A DNA stretch of 64,000 bases, taken from positions 310,001 through 374,000 of the forward strand of contig PKRE01000001.1 in NCBI GenBank assembly GCA_017577615.1. The letters run 5' to 3'. The notes beneath the pieces were generated by a model. The model saw only the letters and a program-made list of their open reading frames with translations, did not search any database and had not been told where the DNA came from. A program made the translations under genes and the position numbers. Shown piece after piece: positions 52,567 through 62,259 of the stretch (positions within the stretch are counted from its first letter, which is position 1; each line of letters starts with the position of its first letter). Origin of the DNA: Gammaproteobacteria bacterium (GTDB lineage Bacteria > Pseudomonadota > Gammaproteobacteria > Steroidobacterales > Steroidobacteraceae).

Positions 52567-53719
52567 CTTGTGTCCTCTGGCTGCGGAGCTGGCGACCGGA
52601 AGCAACGCACGACGGCTACAAAGGATCCTTACGACGTGCTTACAAGAGCGCGCGTCACTCGCGCTCAAGATGAGTGCGTTGAATCTTCAGCAGTGCAGCA
52701 GACGCCACATCTGAGACCGACAAAATTGGATACTGTCTCGATGCTAGATTGCGCACTGGGGGACGCGACATCGGCAACACAGCAAACAATTCGGCGCGCT
52801 GTCGCCCCGGCGTCGCGTGCATGAGCATGCATATGTCCGTTGCGCCGCTTCGTGCGCTGGATCGGATCGGCTGTTCCTTGCTCGGTCAACGCGATTGCAC
52901 GCGCAGCAAACGTCACTGCCTGCAACGAGCCTCGCTAGGCGTCACAGAAGAAACGATCGAGGACGACCAGTGCTCCAGAAGATCTCGAAGCATATCGGCG
53001 CAGTGAACGAGTCGCGAGCCAGACGCTTGCAAAGCGTCGCGCCTCGCCGACCTCTCGAGCAGGGTTTGAGGGCGCAGCGAGCTTGAGCGGTGGGCCGTAG
53101 GGTCGACCATGCCGACGCGCCGTACCCGATAGCGAATCGTCAACCGGCGCCTCACATTGGCCGAGCCGCGCGCATCGCGATCCGGGCGCGACTCTCCTGG
53201 AGGAAGAACGACGAGCTCAGCGCGATGACAGCGCTTGCAAAGCAGTGGCGGGGAACGTATAGTTTACAACGGTATGTTAACGGTAACATGATGCGCTGCG
53301 ATAGCGCGTCATGCCGGAAAGCGGTTTTCGCGGGCCTTGCCTCACACGTCGTCCCCCCCTGCTTATTGATGTGTGGGGCAAGTCCGCGGCTCTCATTCCT
53401 TCAGCTGCATTGTTCTAGCGACCCGGCCCCATCCTGTCCAGTGCGTGGCCCAAAGGCGCTTGTGGAGCGCGCCTCGACAAGCGGCCCCTGCTCGACTCCC
53501 CTAAGTTAAGGCGATCCCTGACATTTTTGTAGGGCGAACCCTTACTTTAGCGCTTCGGAGCCTGCCGGCATCGCCTCGCGCGCGCTCTCTCTCCCGGTAA
53601 AAGAAGCTTCCTGAGGCTCGTCTGGGCCGCTGAAGAGGTCACGGATCCGGGCACCAAGTACCGCACCCGGTTGCGACGGGCTCTACCGCGCACGTCACTT
53701 CGCCTTCTATGCTGTGCGA
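52567..53719. other. Long non-coding stretch
   Basis: More than 1.1 kb between the lipoprotein start and the histidine kinase. Several short frames exist (for example 53090-53509) but all are compositionally odd and lack family features, so I call no gene. A small structured element lies at 53503-53547. The stretch could hold a decayed gene that I cannot recognise. Confidence 0.45.
53503..53547. ncRNA. Small nested hairpin upstream of the kinase
   Basis: AAGTTAAGG (53503-53511) pairs with CCTTACTT (53540-53547) with one bulged T, and CCCT/AGGG (53516-53519, 53531-53534) pair inside around a T-rich loop. It lies about 170 bases before the kinase start. It might be a leader element or an old terminator; no family is recognised. 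Confidence 0.3.
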
Positions 53720-54853
53720 ATGCTCCGAGATCACGTCGCAACCGGCACAACGGATTTTTTCTATCTGCCCTACGGACATGCCTACCTCTCGCGACCCGAG
53801 CTCGTATGGACGCACGCGCTCGCGGACGGCGCGCTTGCGCTTGCCTATTTCGCGATCCCGATCCTCCTCTACCGAATCGCGCGACGCCGGCGAGAGCGCA
53901 CCCTACGGGCCCTCGTGTGGTGTCTGGTCGGCTTCATGATTGCGAGCGGCGTGACGTATCTGACAAGGGCATTCAACCTGTGGCACACCGCGTTCTGGCT
54001 CGAAGCAACCGTCAAGGTCGCCGCCGCGATCTTGTCGATTCCAACGGTCGTCTTGCTCTGGCGCTCGCTGCCTGAGGTGCTCAGCCTGCCGAGTCATCGC
54101 CAGCTGCGTCATGCCAACGAATCCCTTGCCCGTGCGAATCGCGAGCTCGAAGCGTTCACCGCGTCTGTCTCCCATGACCTGCGCTCGCCGCTCACCACGA
54201 TCGCTGGCCAAGCTGGCTTATTGGAGATTTCGCTCGTCAATCCAACCGACGAGCAGCGACGTCGGCTCGCGAAGATACAAAGCAGCGTCAAGCAAATGTC
54301 CGACCTCATCGACGCGCTGCTGGCACTCTCGCGCATTTCCCGTCACACGCTACATCGAGAGCCGATCGACGCGAGCGCGCTGGCGCTGTCGGTCATCAAC
54401 GACCTGCGACAAGCCGATCCGGACCGGGTCGTGGAAGTACACGTGCAGCCCAATCTGCACGTCCACGGCGATCGCAGACTCATCGGCGACTTGCTCCGCA
54501 ACGTCCTGGAGAACGCCTGGAAGTTCACCTCAAAGAAACAACATGCGCGCATCGAGCTCGGCGGCACGATCGGCGAAAAGATGGCGACGCTCTACGTGCG
54601 CGACAACGGCGCGGGCTTCGACATGGCGCACGCCCAGAAGCTGTTCAGGCCTTTTCATCGGCTACATACCGCCGCCGAGTTCGAAGGCTCAGGGATCGGC
54701 CTTGCAACCGTCGCCAGGATCGTCGAGCGTCACGGCGGACGAGTGTGGGCCGAAGCCAAGCCGAACGAGGGAGCGGTGTTTTATTTCACGCTGCCGACCG
54801 CGCCCATTACGAGCGAGATACTCGTACAGCAGCCGCAGGAAAGCTGCCGTTAG
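53720..54853 (+). CDS. Sensor histidine kinase with ETR1-like membrane domain
   Basis: This kinase has about 377 residues. The N-terminal membrane part (about 15-120) has three helices and resembles the ethylene-receptor sensor domain: 'LADGALALAYFAIPILLY' keeps the Asp, Tyr, Ile and Pro of the first helix. In the second helix the copper-binding Cys and His are replaced: 'FMIASGVTYLT' has Ser76 and Tyr80 where ETR1 has Cys65 and His69. The HisKA domain has His152 in 'SVSHDLRSPLTT', and the ATPase domain has 'NVLENAWKFTS', 'VRDNGAGFDM' and 'GSGIGLATVARIV'. No response regulator is adjacent. A GTG two codons upstream (53714) is an alternative start. Confidence 0.88.
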   Translation: MLRDHVATGTTDFFYLPYGHAYLSRPELVWTHALADGALALAYFAIPILLYRIARRRRERTLRALVWCLVGFMIASGVTYLTRAFNLWHTAFWLEATVKVAAAILSIPTVVLLWRSLPEVLSLPSHRQLRHANESLARANRELEAFTASVSHDLRSPLTTIAGQAGLLEISLVNPTDEQRRRLAKIQSSVKQMSDLIDALLALSRISRHTLHREPIDASALALSVINDLRQADPDRVVEVHVQPNLHVHGDRRLIGDLLRNVLENAWKFTSKKQHARIELGGTIGEKMATLYVRDNGAGFDMAHAQKLFRPFHRLHTAAEFEGSGIGLATVARIVERHGGRVWAEAKPNEGAVFYFTLPTAPITSEILVQQPQESCR

Positions 54854-55108
54854 ACAACTCTTCCGAGCCATCGCTTACAATTCACCGCCTGCGCCATCGA
54901 TGCAACGTCGGCGCTGGAGCGTGCATTGGAAGAGCTGCAAGCACGCAATCCGTGCCCCTAGCTTCCTAACACGAGCCCTCTAGCGGTATCTTTGCGCTCC
55001 ATTGGCTAACGAGCGTGCGCTCTTACTCCTAGCGATCACCTTCCAGCGGTAACCAGCGATAACCTTCGTGGTATCTACCCACAAGAACGCGAGTCGTCCA
55101 CGAAACTC

Positions 55109-56341
55109 ATGTCCTTCGACCACAATGCCCTGGAAAGTCTGCGCATCGAGCGCAGCCCCGAACCGCCCAAGCGCGAGCCCACGTCGCTGTACAAGTGGCT
55201 GATCGCATTGGCTCTCCTCCTCGCAGCCGCGGCGGCTGCGTACGCGCTGTTGCGTGATCGCGCGATCGAGGTGCAAGCGGTCACCGCAGTTGCGAGCTCA
55301 AGCGGAGGCAGAGCCGCTGCTGTGCTGAACGCATCGGGGTACGTGGTGGCTCGCCGACAAGCGACCGTATCTGCGAAGGTCACAGGCAAGATCGCCGAAT
55401 TGCTCATCGAGGAAGGCATGAGCGTGAAAGAGGGCCAGCTCCTCGCGCGATTGGACGATACAACGGTACGCCCGTCGTACGAGCTTGCTTTGCGCCAATT
55501 GGACGCCGCACGCAAAGAGCTCCAAGAGATCGAGGTACGTCTCGCCGAGGCGGAGCGCAACCTGCACCGCACCGAGCAACTGCGCGCCGACACGCTAGTG
55601 AGCGAAGCACAGCTCGATCAAGCACAGTCCGAGGTCGCCGCACTGCGCGCGCGCCTCGAAGCTGCCCGCAGCAATGTTAAAGTTGCTGAAGCCACGGTAC
55701 GCGTACGTGAGCAGGACTTGGACGACCTGCTCGTGCGGGCACCTTTCGACGGTGTCATCGTCTCGAAGGACGCTCAGCCTGGCGAAATCGTCTCACCGAT
55801 ATCGGCGGGCGGCGGATTCACGCGCACTGGGATCGCGACGATCGTCGACATGGATTCCCGCGAGATCGAGGTCGACGTCAACGAAGCGTTCATCAATCGT
55901 GTCCGCGCCAATCAAAGAACGGAGGCCGTGCTCGACGCGTACCCGGACTGGGTCATTCCGAGCCACGTCATCAACGTGGTTCCCACCGCCGACAGACAAA
56001 AGGCGACGGTGCGCGTTCGCATTGCATTCGATGAATTGGATCCGCGTATCCTGCCCCAGATGGGCGTCAAAGTGACGTTCCTCGAGGATGCGCCCCAAGA
56101 GGTGACGACGAGCCAGCGACCTGCCGTGCGAGTACCCGCCGACGCGGTTTTCACAGTCAGCGGGACCAGCTATGTATGGCGCATCAAGAACGGTTCCGTC
56201 GAGCGCGTCGCGGTGCGCACGGCCAGCGAACGCGACGGCAGCGTGGAAATCGTCGCGGGACTCAATGCCGGTGACCGTATCGTGGCACGGCAGGTCGAAG
56301 GCCTTGCCGAAGGCGTGCAGGTGAAGGTCGCCAATCGTTAA
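55109..56341 (+). CDS. ABC exporter periplasmic adaptor (HlyD/MacA-like)
   Basis: This 410-residue membrane fusion protein has one N-terminal transmembrane helix (about 29-50). Barrel-sandwich halves ('ATVSAKVTGKIAELLIEEGM', 'VRAPFDGVIVSKDAQPGE') flank a coiled-coil hairpin (about 125-215, 'LEAARSNVKVAEATVRVREQ'). It is the first gene of an operon with an ATPase and two FtsX-type permeases, so it belongs to a MacAB/Dev-like exporter rather than to the RND pump. No outer-membrane channel gene is linked. Substrate is unknown. Confidence 0.9.
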   Translation: MSFDHNALESLRIERSPEPPKREPTSLYKWLIALALLLAAAAAAYALLRDRAIEVQAVTAVASSSGGRAAAVLNASGYVVARRQATVSAKVTGKIAELLIEEGMSVKEGQLLARLDDTTVRPSYELALRQLDAARKELQEIEVRLAEAERNLHRTEQLRADTLVSEAQLDQAQSEVAALRARLEAARSNVKVAEATVRVREQDLDDLLVRAPFDGVIVSKDAQPGEIVSPISAGGGFTRTGIATIVDMDSREIEVDVNEAFINRVRANQRTEAVLDAYPDWVIPSHVINVVPTADRQKATVRVRIAFDELDPRILPQMGVKVTFLEDAPQEVTTSQRPAVRVPADAVFTVSGTSYVWRIKNGSVERVAVRTASERDGSVEIVAGLNAGDRIVARQVEGLAEGVQVKVANR

Positions 56342-56363
56342 CCACTAGCGCGAGGAGTGCACC

Positions 56364-57062
56364 ATGAGCGCAGACGTGTTGGTGAGATGCAAGGGAGTGA
56401 CGAAGGACTACAAGCGGGGCACTCAAGTGGTGCACGTACTGCAAGCCCTGGACTTGGAGGTCCCGCGCGGAGATTTCCTCGCATTGATGGGACCCTCGGG
56501 ATCCGGCAAGTCGACTCTGCTCAACCTGATCGGGGGGCTCGATCGTCCAACCTCTGGCACGATCGAGGTTGACGGCCAACGAATCGATACCATGACCGAT
56601 GCACAGCTCGGCCGTTGGCGCGCGCGGCACGTCGGCTTCGTCTTTCAGATGTACAACTTGCTGCCGGTCCTCACCGCGCTCCGCAATGTCGAGTTGCCGC
56701 TGTTGCTCACCAACATGTCAGCTGCCGAACGACGCCGGAGAGCCGAGGCAGCCCTGAAGCTGGTCGGCTTGGCTGATCGGGCCAAGCACAAGCCGCGCGA
56801 GCTCTCTGGCGGCCAGGAACAGCGTGTCGGTATCGCTCGCGCGATCGTCTCGGACCCGACACTGCTCTTGTGCGACGAGCCGACAGGCGATCTGGACCGC
56901 AAGTCTGGCGACGAAATCCTCGATCTCCTGCAGGCACTCAACGAGCGTCAAGGCAAGACGATCATCATGGTCACGCACGATCCGCACGCCGCTGCACGTG
57001 CGAAACGAACGCTGCATCTGGAAAAGGGCAAGCTCGAGCGCGAGGTCGTCGCATCAGTCTGA
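56364..57062 (+). CDS. ABC transporter ATP-binding protein (MacB/LolD type)
   Basis: This 232-residue ATPase has Walker A 'GPSGSGKSTLLN', Q-loop 'FVFQMYNLLPVL', signature 'ELSGGQEQRVGIARAI', Walker B 'LLLCDEPTGDLD' and H-loop 'IIMVTHD'. The wording is that of the MacB/LolD/FtsE group, which powers extraction or mechanotransmission rather than import. It starts about 22 bases after the adaptor stop and serves the two downstream permeases. Confidence 0.95.
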   Translation: MSADVLVRCKGVTKDYKRGTQVVHVLQALDLEVPRGDFLALMGPSGSGKSTLLNLIGGLDRPTSGTIEVDGQRIDTMTDAQLGRWRARHVGFVFQMYNLLPVLTALRNVELPLLLTNMSAAERRRRAEAALKLVGLADRAKHKPRELSGGQEQRVGIARAIVSDPTLLLCDEPTGDLDRKSGDEILDLLQALNERQGKTIIMVTHDPHAAARAKRTLHLEKGKLEREVVASV

Positions 57063-57211
57063 GATCATGAGCTGCAGGCTATAGGCTGTAGACGAGAGCG
57101 CCGACGCCCCGTCCCATCCACTCATGCCTCGCAGCCGATCGTCGGCACAGAAACCACGTTTGCCTGGTCCGCCGGGAGTCGGACCATAGGTGCAGCAGGA
57201 GGGTGAGAGAT

Positions 57212-57286
57212 ATGAAGCCGTCGAACCCCGGTCACCAACCGGATCATTCTGCCCCCCAGCCCACAGCCCTCGTCAGTGCGCTATGA
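57212..57286 (+). CDS. 24-residue leader peptide overlapping the permease start
   Basis: A short frame encodes a 24-residue, Pro/His-rich peptide beginning 'MKPSNPGHQPDH' and ending 'TALVSAL'. It has the best ribosome binding site in the area (GGAGGGTGAG, ending a few bases before the ATG). Its stop overlaps the permease ATG as ATGA, and the permease has no Shine-Dalgarno of its own. Translational coupling is therefore likely. Conservation is not known. Confidence 0.5.
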   Translation: MKPSNPGHQPDHSAPQPTALVSAL

Positions 57287-58431
57287 AATTCCTGCCTCTG
57301 CTCTGGTCCAATCTTCAGCGCAAGCGCTTGCGCACCTGGCTCACACTGGCTTCGATCGTCGCCGCGTTCTTGTTGTTTGGCATTCTGCAGACGATGAAGG
57401 CCGCGTTGACGGGCGGCGCGGAGCTCGCTGGTGCCGATCGTTTGATCACGATGAACAAGGTCACCTTCATCCAACCCTTGCCCGAGAGCCATCTCACTCG
57501 CGTTCGCGGTATCGAAGGCGTGAAGGTTGCGACGCCGTATTCGTGGTTCGGCGGCGTCTATCAGGACGATCGCAACAAGGTCATCACGTTCGCCGTCGAT
57601 CCGGAAACCTTTCTACAGGTTTATCCCGAGTACGAGCTGACCGAAGAGGAACACAAGGCTTGGATCAACGATCGCGCGGGCGCGATCGTCGGCAAGGTCA
57701 CGGCGGAACGCTATGGCTGGCAAGTCGGCGATACGATTCCGCTGCGCTCGGACATCTACCAGAACCAAGACGGCACGCAGATCTGGGAAGTCAACATCCG
57801 CGCGATCTTTGCAACGACCAACGACAGCGCGAGCATGTTCATTCACCACGAGTACCTCGATGAGGCACGCACATTCGGCAAGGACACGATCGGCATGATC
57901 GTGCTGCGCGTGGACGATCCGCAGCGTTCCGCGGAAATCGCCAGGCGGATCGACGCGATGTTCGCGAACTCTGCCAACGAAACGAAGACCGACAACGAAC
58001 GAGCATTCCTGCAGTCCTGGGCGAATCAGATGGGCAATATCGGCGCGCTCGTCACGGCCGTGGCAAGCGTCGTGTTCTTCACGCTCCTGCTCGTCATTGC
58101 AAATACGATGGGTCAGTCAGTGCGCGAGCGTACGAACGAGCTCGCGGTGATGAAAACGATCGGGTTTTCGCGGGGCACGGTGACGGGCTTGGTGCTCGCA
58201 GAATCGATGCTACTGACGGTGCTGGGTGCGGTGATCGGGCTGGTGCTCGCCAGCGGGGTCGCGCAGGGCCTCGGCAAGGCGCTGGCGCAATACTTCCCGA
58301 CGCTCGGGATGCCCGCTTCGACCTACCTGATCGGCGGCGTGCTGGCGATCGTGCTCGGCGCGCTCGCGAGCGCTCTACCCGCTACTTACGCTTGGCAGCT
58401 CAAGATCGTCGATGCGCTGCGCAGGGTTTGA
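57283..58431 (+). CDS. ABC transporter permease (FtsX/MacB type), first
   Basis: This 382-residue permease has one N-terminal transmembrane helix (about 20-40), a large periplasmic MacB_PCD-like domain (about 45-245) and three C-terminal helices of the FtsX domain (about 250-375, 'ANTMGQSVRERTNELAVMKT', 'LGAVIGLVLASGVAQGL'). The ATG at 57283 matches the family N-terminus 'MKFLPLLWSNLQRKRLRTWL'. It overlaps the leader peptide's stop. With the second permease it would form a heterodimer energised by the upstream ATPase. Confidence 0.93.
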   Translation: MKFLPLLWSNLQRKRLRTWLTLASIVAAFLLFGILQTMKAALTGGAELAGADRLITMNKVTFIQPLPESHLTRVRGIEGVKVATPYSWFGGVYQDDRNKVITFAVDPETFLQVYPEYELTEEEHKAWINDRAGAIVGKVTAERYGWQVGDTIPLRSDIYQNQDGTQIWEVNIRAIFATTNDSASMFIHHEYLDEARTFGKDTIGMIVLRVDDPQRSAEIARRIDAMFANSANETKTDNERAFLQSWANQMGNIGALVTAVASVVFFTLLLVIANTMGQSVRERTNELAVMKTIGFSRGTVTGLVLAESMLLTVLGAVIGLVLASGVAQGLGKALAQYFPTLGMPASTYLIGGVLAIVLGALASALPATYAWQLKIVDALRRV

Positions 58432-58477
58432 CCGCCTCTGCCGCTGGCGCTGCAAATACTCCTGAGAAGGAAGGGTC

Positions 58478-59668
58478 ATGTCCGGACCGGCATTACAAGC
58501 AATCGCCATCACCGCGATGAACGTGCGCAACATGCGCGAGCGAATCGCGTCTTCGCTCGTGGCGTTGATAGGCATCGCAGGTGTCGTGACGGTGCTGGTG
58601 GGCGTGCTGTCGATTCGAGAGGGATTCAGGGCCGCGCTCGACTACTCTGGCTCGCCGGACATCGCGATCGTCCTACGTGGAGGCGCCACCGACGAGCTGA
58701 GTAGCGGCCTCGGTCAAGACCAGGTGCGCGTGATCATGGATTCACCGTACATTGCGCGCGACGCCGACGGGCCGATCGCCTCAGCCGAGCTTTACGTGAT
58801 CGTGGACGTTCCGCTCAAGAGCACGGGCACGGCTGCGAACGTGCCCTTCCGCGGTGTCGGTCCGAATGCACCCAAGCTGCGCGACAACTTTCGCATCGTC
58901 GAAGGACGCATGTTCGTGCCCGGCACATTCGAGGTCATCGTAGGCGTCGGAGCGGCCGAGGCTTTCGACGGCTTGGTCGTCGGCAACACCGTGCGCTGGG
59001 GCACGACCGACTGGACCATCGTCGGTATGTTCGAAGACAAAGGCAGCGTCTCCGAATCAGAGATATGGACCGATGCGACGGTGCTGCAAGGCGCTTACAA
59101 CCGTGGCAACTCGTATCAGTCGGTACGCGCAAAGCTGACGAGCGCGGAGGCGCTCACGGCCTTCAGGGACTCCCTCTCGAACGACCCGCGAGTCAACACC
59201 AAGGTGTATTCCGAGCAGGCGTTCTACGAAGAGCAGTCGGAAGGCTTGCGTGTGATGATCAATGGCTTGGGCTTCTTTGTCGCTCTGCTCATGGGACTGG
59301 CAGCGATCTTCGCTGCCCTCAACACCATGTACTCTGCCGTCTCCGCGCGTACGCGGGAAATCGCCACGCTGCGCGCGCTCGGCTTTGGGCCGTTCCCTGT
59401 GATGGTCTCGGTGATTGCGGAGGCATTGCTGCTTGCGCTCGTCGGCAGCGCGCTCGGCATGCTCATCTCGTACTTTGCGTTCAACGGCATACGCGCCTCG
59501 ACGCTTAACTTCGGTTCCTTCACGCAGCTGAGCTTCACCTTTAACGTGACGTCCGAGCTGCTCGTGCAAGGATTGATCTATGCGCTCGTGCTTGGTTTTC
59601 TCGGCGGCCTGCTGCCGAGCCTGCGCGCGGCCCGCATGCCGATTACGACCGGCCTTCGAGAGCTCTGA
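58478..59668 (+). CDS. ABC transporter permease (FtsX/MacB type), second
   Basis: This 396-residue permease has the same layout: an N-terminal helix (about 25-50), a periplasmic domain (about 55-265, with 'NVPFRGVGPNAPKLRDNFRI') and three C-terminal helices with 'SAVSARTREIATLRALGFG'. AGAAGGAAGGG stands before the ATG. It follows the first permease by 46 bases. The pair of different permeases, rather than one MacB, is the arrangement seen in many adaptor-linked exporters of unknown substrate. Confidence 0.93.
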   Translation: MSGPALQAIAITAMNVRNMRERIASSLVALIGIAGVVTVLVGVLSIREGFRAALDYSGSPDIAIVLRGGATDELSSGLGQDQVRVIMDSPYIARDADGPIASAELYVIVDVPLKSTGTAANVPFRGVGPNAPKLRDNFRIVEGRMFVPGTFEVIVGVGAAEAFDGLVVGNTVRWGTTDWTIVGMFEDKGSVSESEIWTDATVLQGAYNRGNSYQSVRAKLTSAEALTAFRDSLSNDPRVNTKVYSEQAFYEEQSEGLRVMINGLGFFVALLMGLAAIFAALNTMYSAVSARTREIATLRALGFGPFPVMVSVIAEALLLALVGSALGMLISYFAFNGIRASTLNFGSFTQLSFTFNVTSELLVQGLIYALVLGFLGGLLPSLRAARMPITTGLREL

Positions 59669-59784
59669 GCGCGCGGCATAAGGACCATGGAGGGCCACGA
59701 CTGCAGCTGCGGCCGACAGCCCGCTCAAACGCTACACTTGGGCTTTGGCCGTTTCCCTTCGAAATCCACGCCGTTCACGAGCTC

Positions 59785-61077
59785 ATGTCCTCTTTCTCCA
59801 TCCTCGGACCGCGCCGAGCTGCATTCGCGTTCGTCTTCATCACGGTACTGCTCGACATGTTTGCGCTCGGAATCATCATTCCGGTGCTGCCGCGCCTCAT
59901 CGAAGATTTCATGGGCGGCAACACGGCGAGCGCGGCGGAGATCTACGGGATCTTTGGCACGGCGTGGGCACTCATGCAGTTCATCTTCTCGCCGGTGCTG
60001 GGATCGCTATCCGACCGCTTCGGGCGACGCAAGGTCATTCTGCTTTCCAACGTGGGATTGGGCCTCGACTATGTGCTGATGGCGCTTGCGCCGAACGTGG
60101 CCTGGTTGTTCGTCGGGCGTATTCTCTCCGGCATCACTTCCGCCAGTATCGCGACTGCAGGCGCGTACATCGCAGATGTCACTCCGCCCGAGCAGCGTGC
60201 GGCGAAATTCGGCATGCTCGGTGCGGCCTTTGGCTTCGGCTTCGTCGTCGGACCCGCGCTGGGCGGCTTCCTCGGCGACGTTGATCCTCGTTTGCCTTTC
60301 TGGGTAGCCGCGAGCTTCAGCCTCACGAACGCGCTTTATGGCTTTTTCGTTCTGCCCGAATCGCTCCCACCGGAGAGACGGCAGCCGTTCTCCTGGCGCA
60401 AGGCGAATCCCCTCGGTGCGCTCAGATTGCTGCGTTCCCATCGCGATCTGTGGGGCTTCGCGAGCGTCAGCTTCTTGAGCAACCTTGCGCACGTCGCCCT
60501 GCCCGCGACAGCCGTCCTCTATATGGGCTATCGCTACGGCTGGAGCACGAAACAAGTGGGCCTTCTGCTCGCCGTGGCTGGGATCTGTCAGATCATCGTG
60601 CAGGCCGGATTGGTCCGGCGCGTGGTGGGAACGCTCGGCGAGCGGCGCGCGATGATGCTCGGCTTGAGCGGCGGGGCACTTGGCTTTTTTCTGCAGGGCA
60701 TCGCCACGTCACCGCCCGTCTACGTGCTCGGCATCGTCACGATGTCCATCTGGGGCTTCTTGAATCCGGCTCTACAGAGCGCGATGACGCGTCTCGTACA
60801 GCCCACCGAGCAGGGCCAACTACAGGGGGCCAATAGCAGCCTCATGGGCATTGCGAACATGATTGGTCCTGTCATCTTCGCGCAGGTGTTCGCAACGTTC
60901 ATCGCTCACCAGCAATGGCACATACCGGGCGCAGCATTCCTGCTCTCGGCCGCACTGCTGACCGCAGGCGCAATCATTATCTTGCGCCTCGCGCACAGTG
61001 ATGAGCGAAGCGCAGGAAAGACGGCGCGGATGATCGCAGACGAAACCAAACGACCGGCTGAACCCGGCTCAATGTGA
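59785..61077 (+). CDS. MFS transporter, TCR/Tet-like
   Basis: This 430-residue major-facilitator protein has 12 predicted helices. Motif A is 'GSLSDRFGRRKVILLS' between helices 2 and 3, and 'GRILSGITSASIATAGAYIA' and 'GAAFGFGFVVGPALGGFLGD' follow as in tetracycline-type drug:H+ antiporters (motif C region). 'GLDYVLMALAPNVAWLFVGR' is also typical of the TetA group. Chromosomal members often export other compounds, so resistance cannot be claimed. It stands alone after the ABC operon, in the same direction. Confidence 0.92.
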   Translation: MSSFSILGPRRAAFAFVFITVLLDMFALGIIIPVLPRLIEDFMGGNTASAAEIYGIFGTAWALMQFIFSPVLGSLSDRFGRRKVILLSNVGLGLDYVLMALAPNVAWLFVGRILSGITSASIATAGAYIADVTPPEQRAAKFGMLGAAFGFGFVVGPALGGFLGDVDPRLPFWVAASFSLTNALYGFFVLPESLPPERRQPFSWRKANPLGALRLLRSHRDLWGFASVSFLSNLAHVALPATAVLYMGYRYGWSTKQVGLLLAVAGICQIIVQAGLVRRVVGTLGERRAMMLGLSGGALGFFLQGIATSPPVYVLGIVTMSIWGFLNPALQSAMTRLVQPTEQGQLQGANSSLMGIANMIGPVIFAQVFATFIAHQQWHIPGAAFLLSAALLTAGAIIILRLAHSDERSAGKTARMIADETKRPAEPGSM

Positions 61078-61359
61078 GCCGCAGTGCATACGCATTCAAA
61101 TCTGCATGACGATCGTCGATGACGCACGCGGTCCCTGACCGCGCACTCTGCTGGTGCGCGCGCGGTATACCACACGCGCCCAAGTTGCTGATTCGCTCAC
61201 CGCGGGACCTGGCACGCCTCGTGCATCGCATTGGTCGCCAGGTTTTCTTACTTGCCGACGATGATGGTGAGCCCCCCCTGAACCATCAATCGGACGCAGG
61301 CGTGCGTCGTCGCAGGAAGCGATGCGCACGTTTTTTTTTGCTATGTCTGATGATGCGCA

Positions 61360-62259
61360 CTACATGTCTCTGCCGCATCGCCGCTCGATCCCATCGCGCT
61401 CGAGCCACTCGGTTGCGATGGGCCACAATGTCTGCGCGAACTCCGGACGGAAGAAACCAAAGTGTCCGATACGCGGTACACCGACGTCGTGCGGTGCGAT
61501 CCGTCGATACTCGACTGGTGCGGCTGCATAGAGCGCGTGCATGGAACGCACTGCTTGCGCCGACATCATCTCGTCGTCCGTGAACGACAGCGCAAGCATC
61601 GGAATTCGCACGGACGCGTAGGCGGCGCGCACTGCCTCGCCCTCGGCCCCGACCACGTAGTCTCGCGTCAGGCACCAGCGGCGCCATTGCGCGATGACAC
61701 CTTTCGGCAAGTCGCCGACCTTGCGGATCCGCTTGCCTGGAAAGTATCCGAAGAGCTTCGTTGCGAGCGGCGCGACGACGAACCACAACCACCAAACGAT
61801 GCGTTTCGTCCGCCAGCTGTTCTGTCGCCAGTAACCCGAACCGGTCGCAATGGTGACGACGCGATCGATCTGCTCGCGATTCGGTATGAGGCCCAGTAGT
61901 TGCCCGCCGAGGCTGTGACCGATCCAGTAGAGCGGCTTGCCTGGAAGCTTCTCACGCGCGTAGTTGATCGCCGCCGCGCAGTCTTGCCTGGCCCATCCGA
62001 TGACGTCGACCTCGAAACCGCGCAGCGACCTCGGTGCCGACAAGCCGATGCCGCGATAATCGAACGTGATCGCACGATAGCCTTGGCTCGCGAGCCACTG
62101 TGCAAAAAGCGAGTAGAAGCGCTGTGTGACACCCATCGCGCAAGATACGATCGCGCTCGCGCGCGGCGTGCCTTCCGGCTCATAAACATGAGCGGCGATG
62201 GCCTGTCCGTTGTCGAGAGCCAACGACACTCGCGCAGCCTGTTCGCGAGCACCGTGCAT
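61360..62259 (-). CDS. Alpha/beta hydrolase
   Basis: This 299-residue cytoplasmic alpha/beta hydrolase has no signal peptide. The nucleophile is the Ser in 'YWIGHSLGGQLLG', preceded by 'AITFDYRGIGLSAPRSLRG'. The acid is probably an Asp in 'ALSFTDDEMMS' and the base is the His in 'PRIGHFGFFRPEF'. The last block resembles the 'GHFGFF' ending of predicted esterases of this group. The start shares one base with the stop of a small exported-protein gene upstream, so they are coupled. Substrate unknown. Confidence 0.88.
   Translation of the reverse strand: MHGAREQAARVSLALDNGQAIAAHVYEPEGTPRASAIVSCAMGVTQRFYSLFAQWLASQGYRAITFDYRGIGLSAPRSLRGFEVDVIGWARQDCAAAINYAREKLPGKPLYWIGHSLGGQLLGLIPNREQIDRVVTIATGSGYWRQNSWRTKRIVWWLWFVVAPLATKLFGYFPGKRIRKVGDLPKGVIAQWRRWCLTRDYVVGAEGEAVRAAYASVRIPMLALSFTDDEMMSAQAVRSMHALYAAAPVEYRRIAPHDVGVPRIGHFGFFRPEFAQTLWPIATEWLERDGIERRCGRDM

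Noticed and set aside
53090..53509. 139-codon frame in the long non-coding stretch
   Set aside because: Low-complexity, Cys/Arg/Ser-rich translation, no ribosome binding site and no family features.
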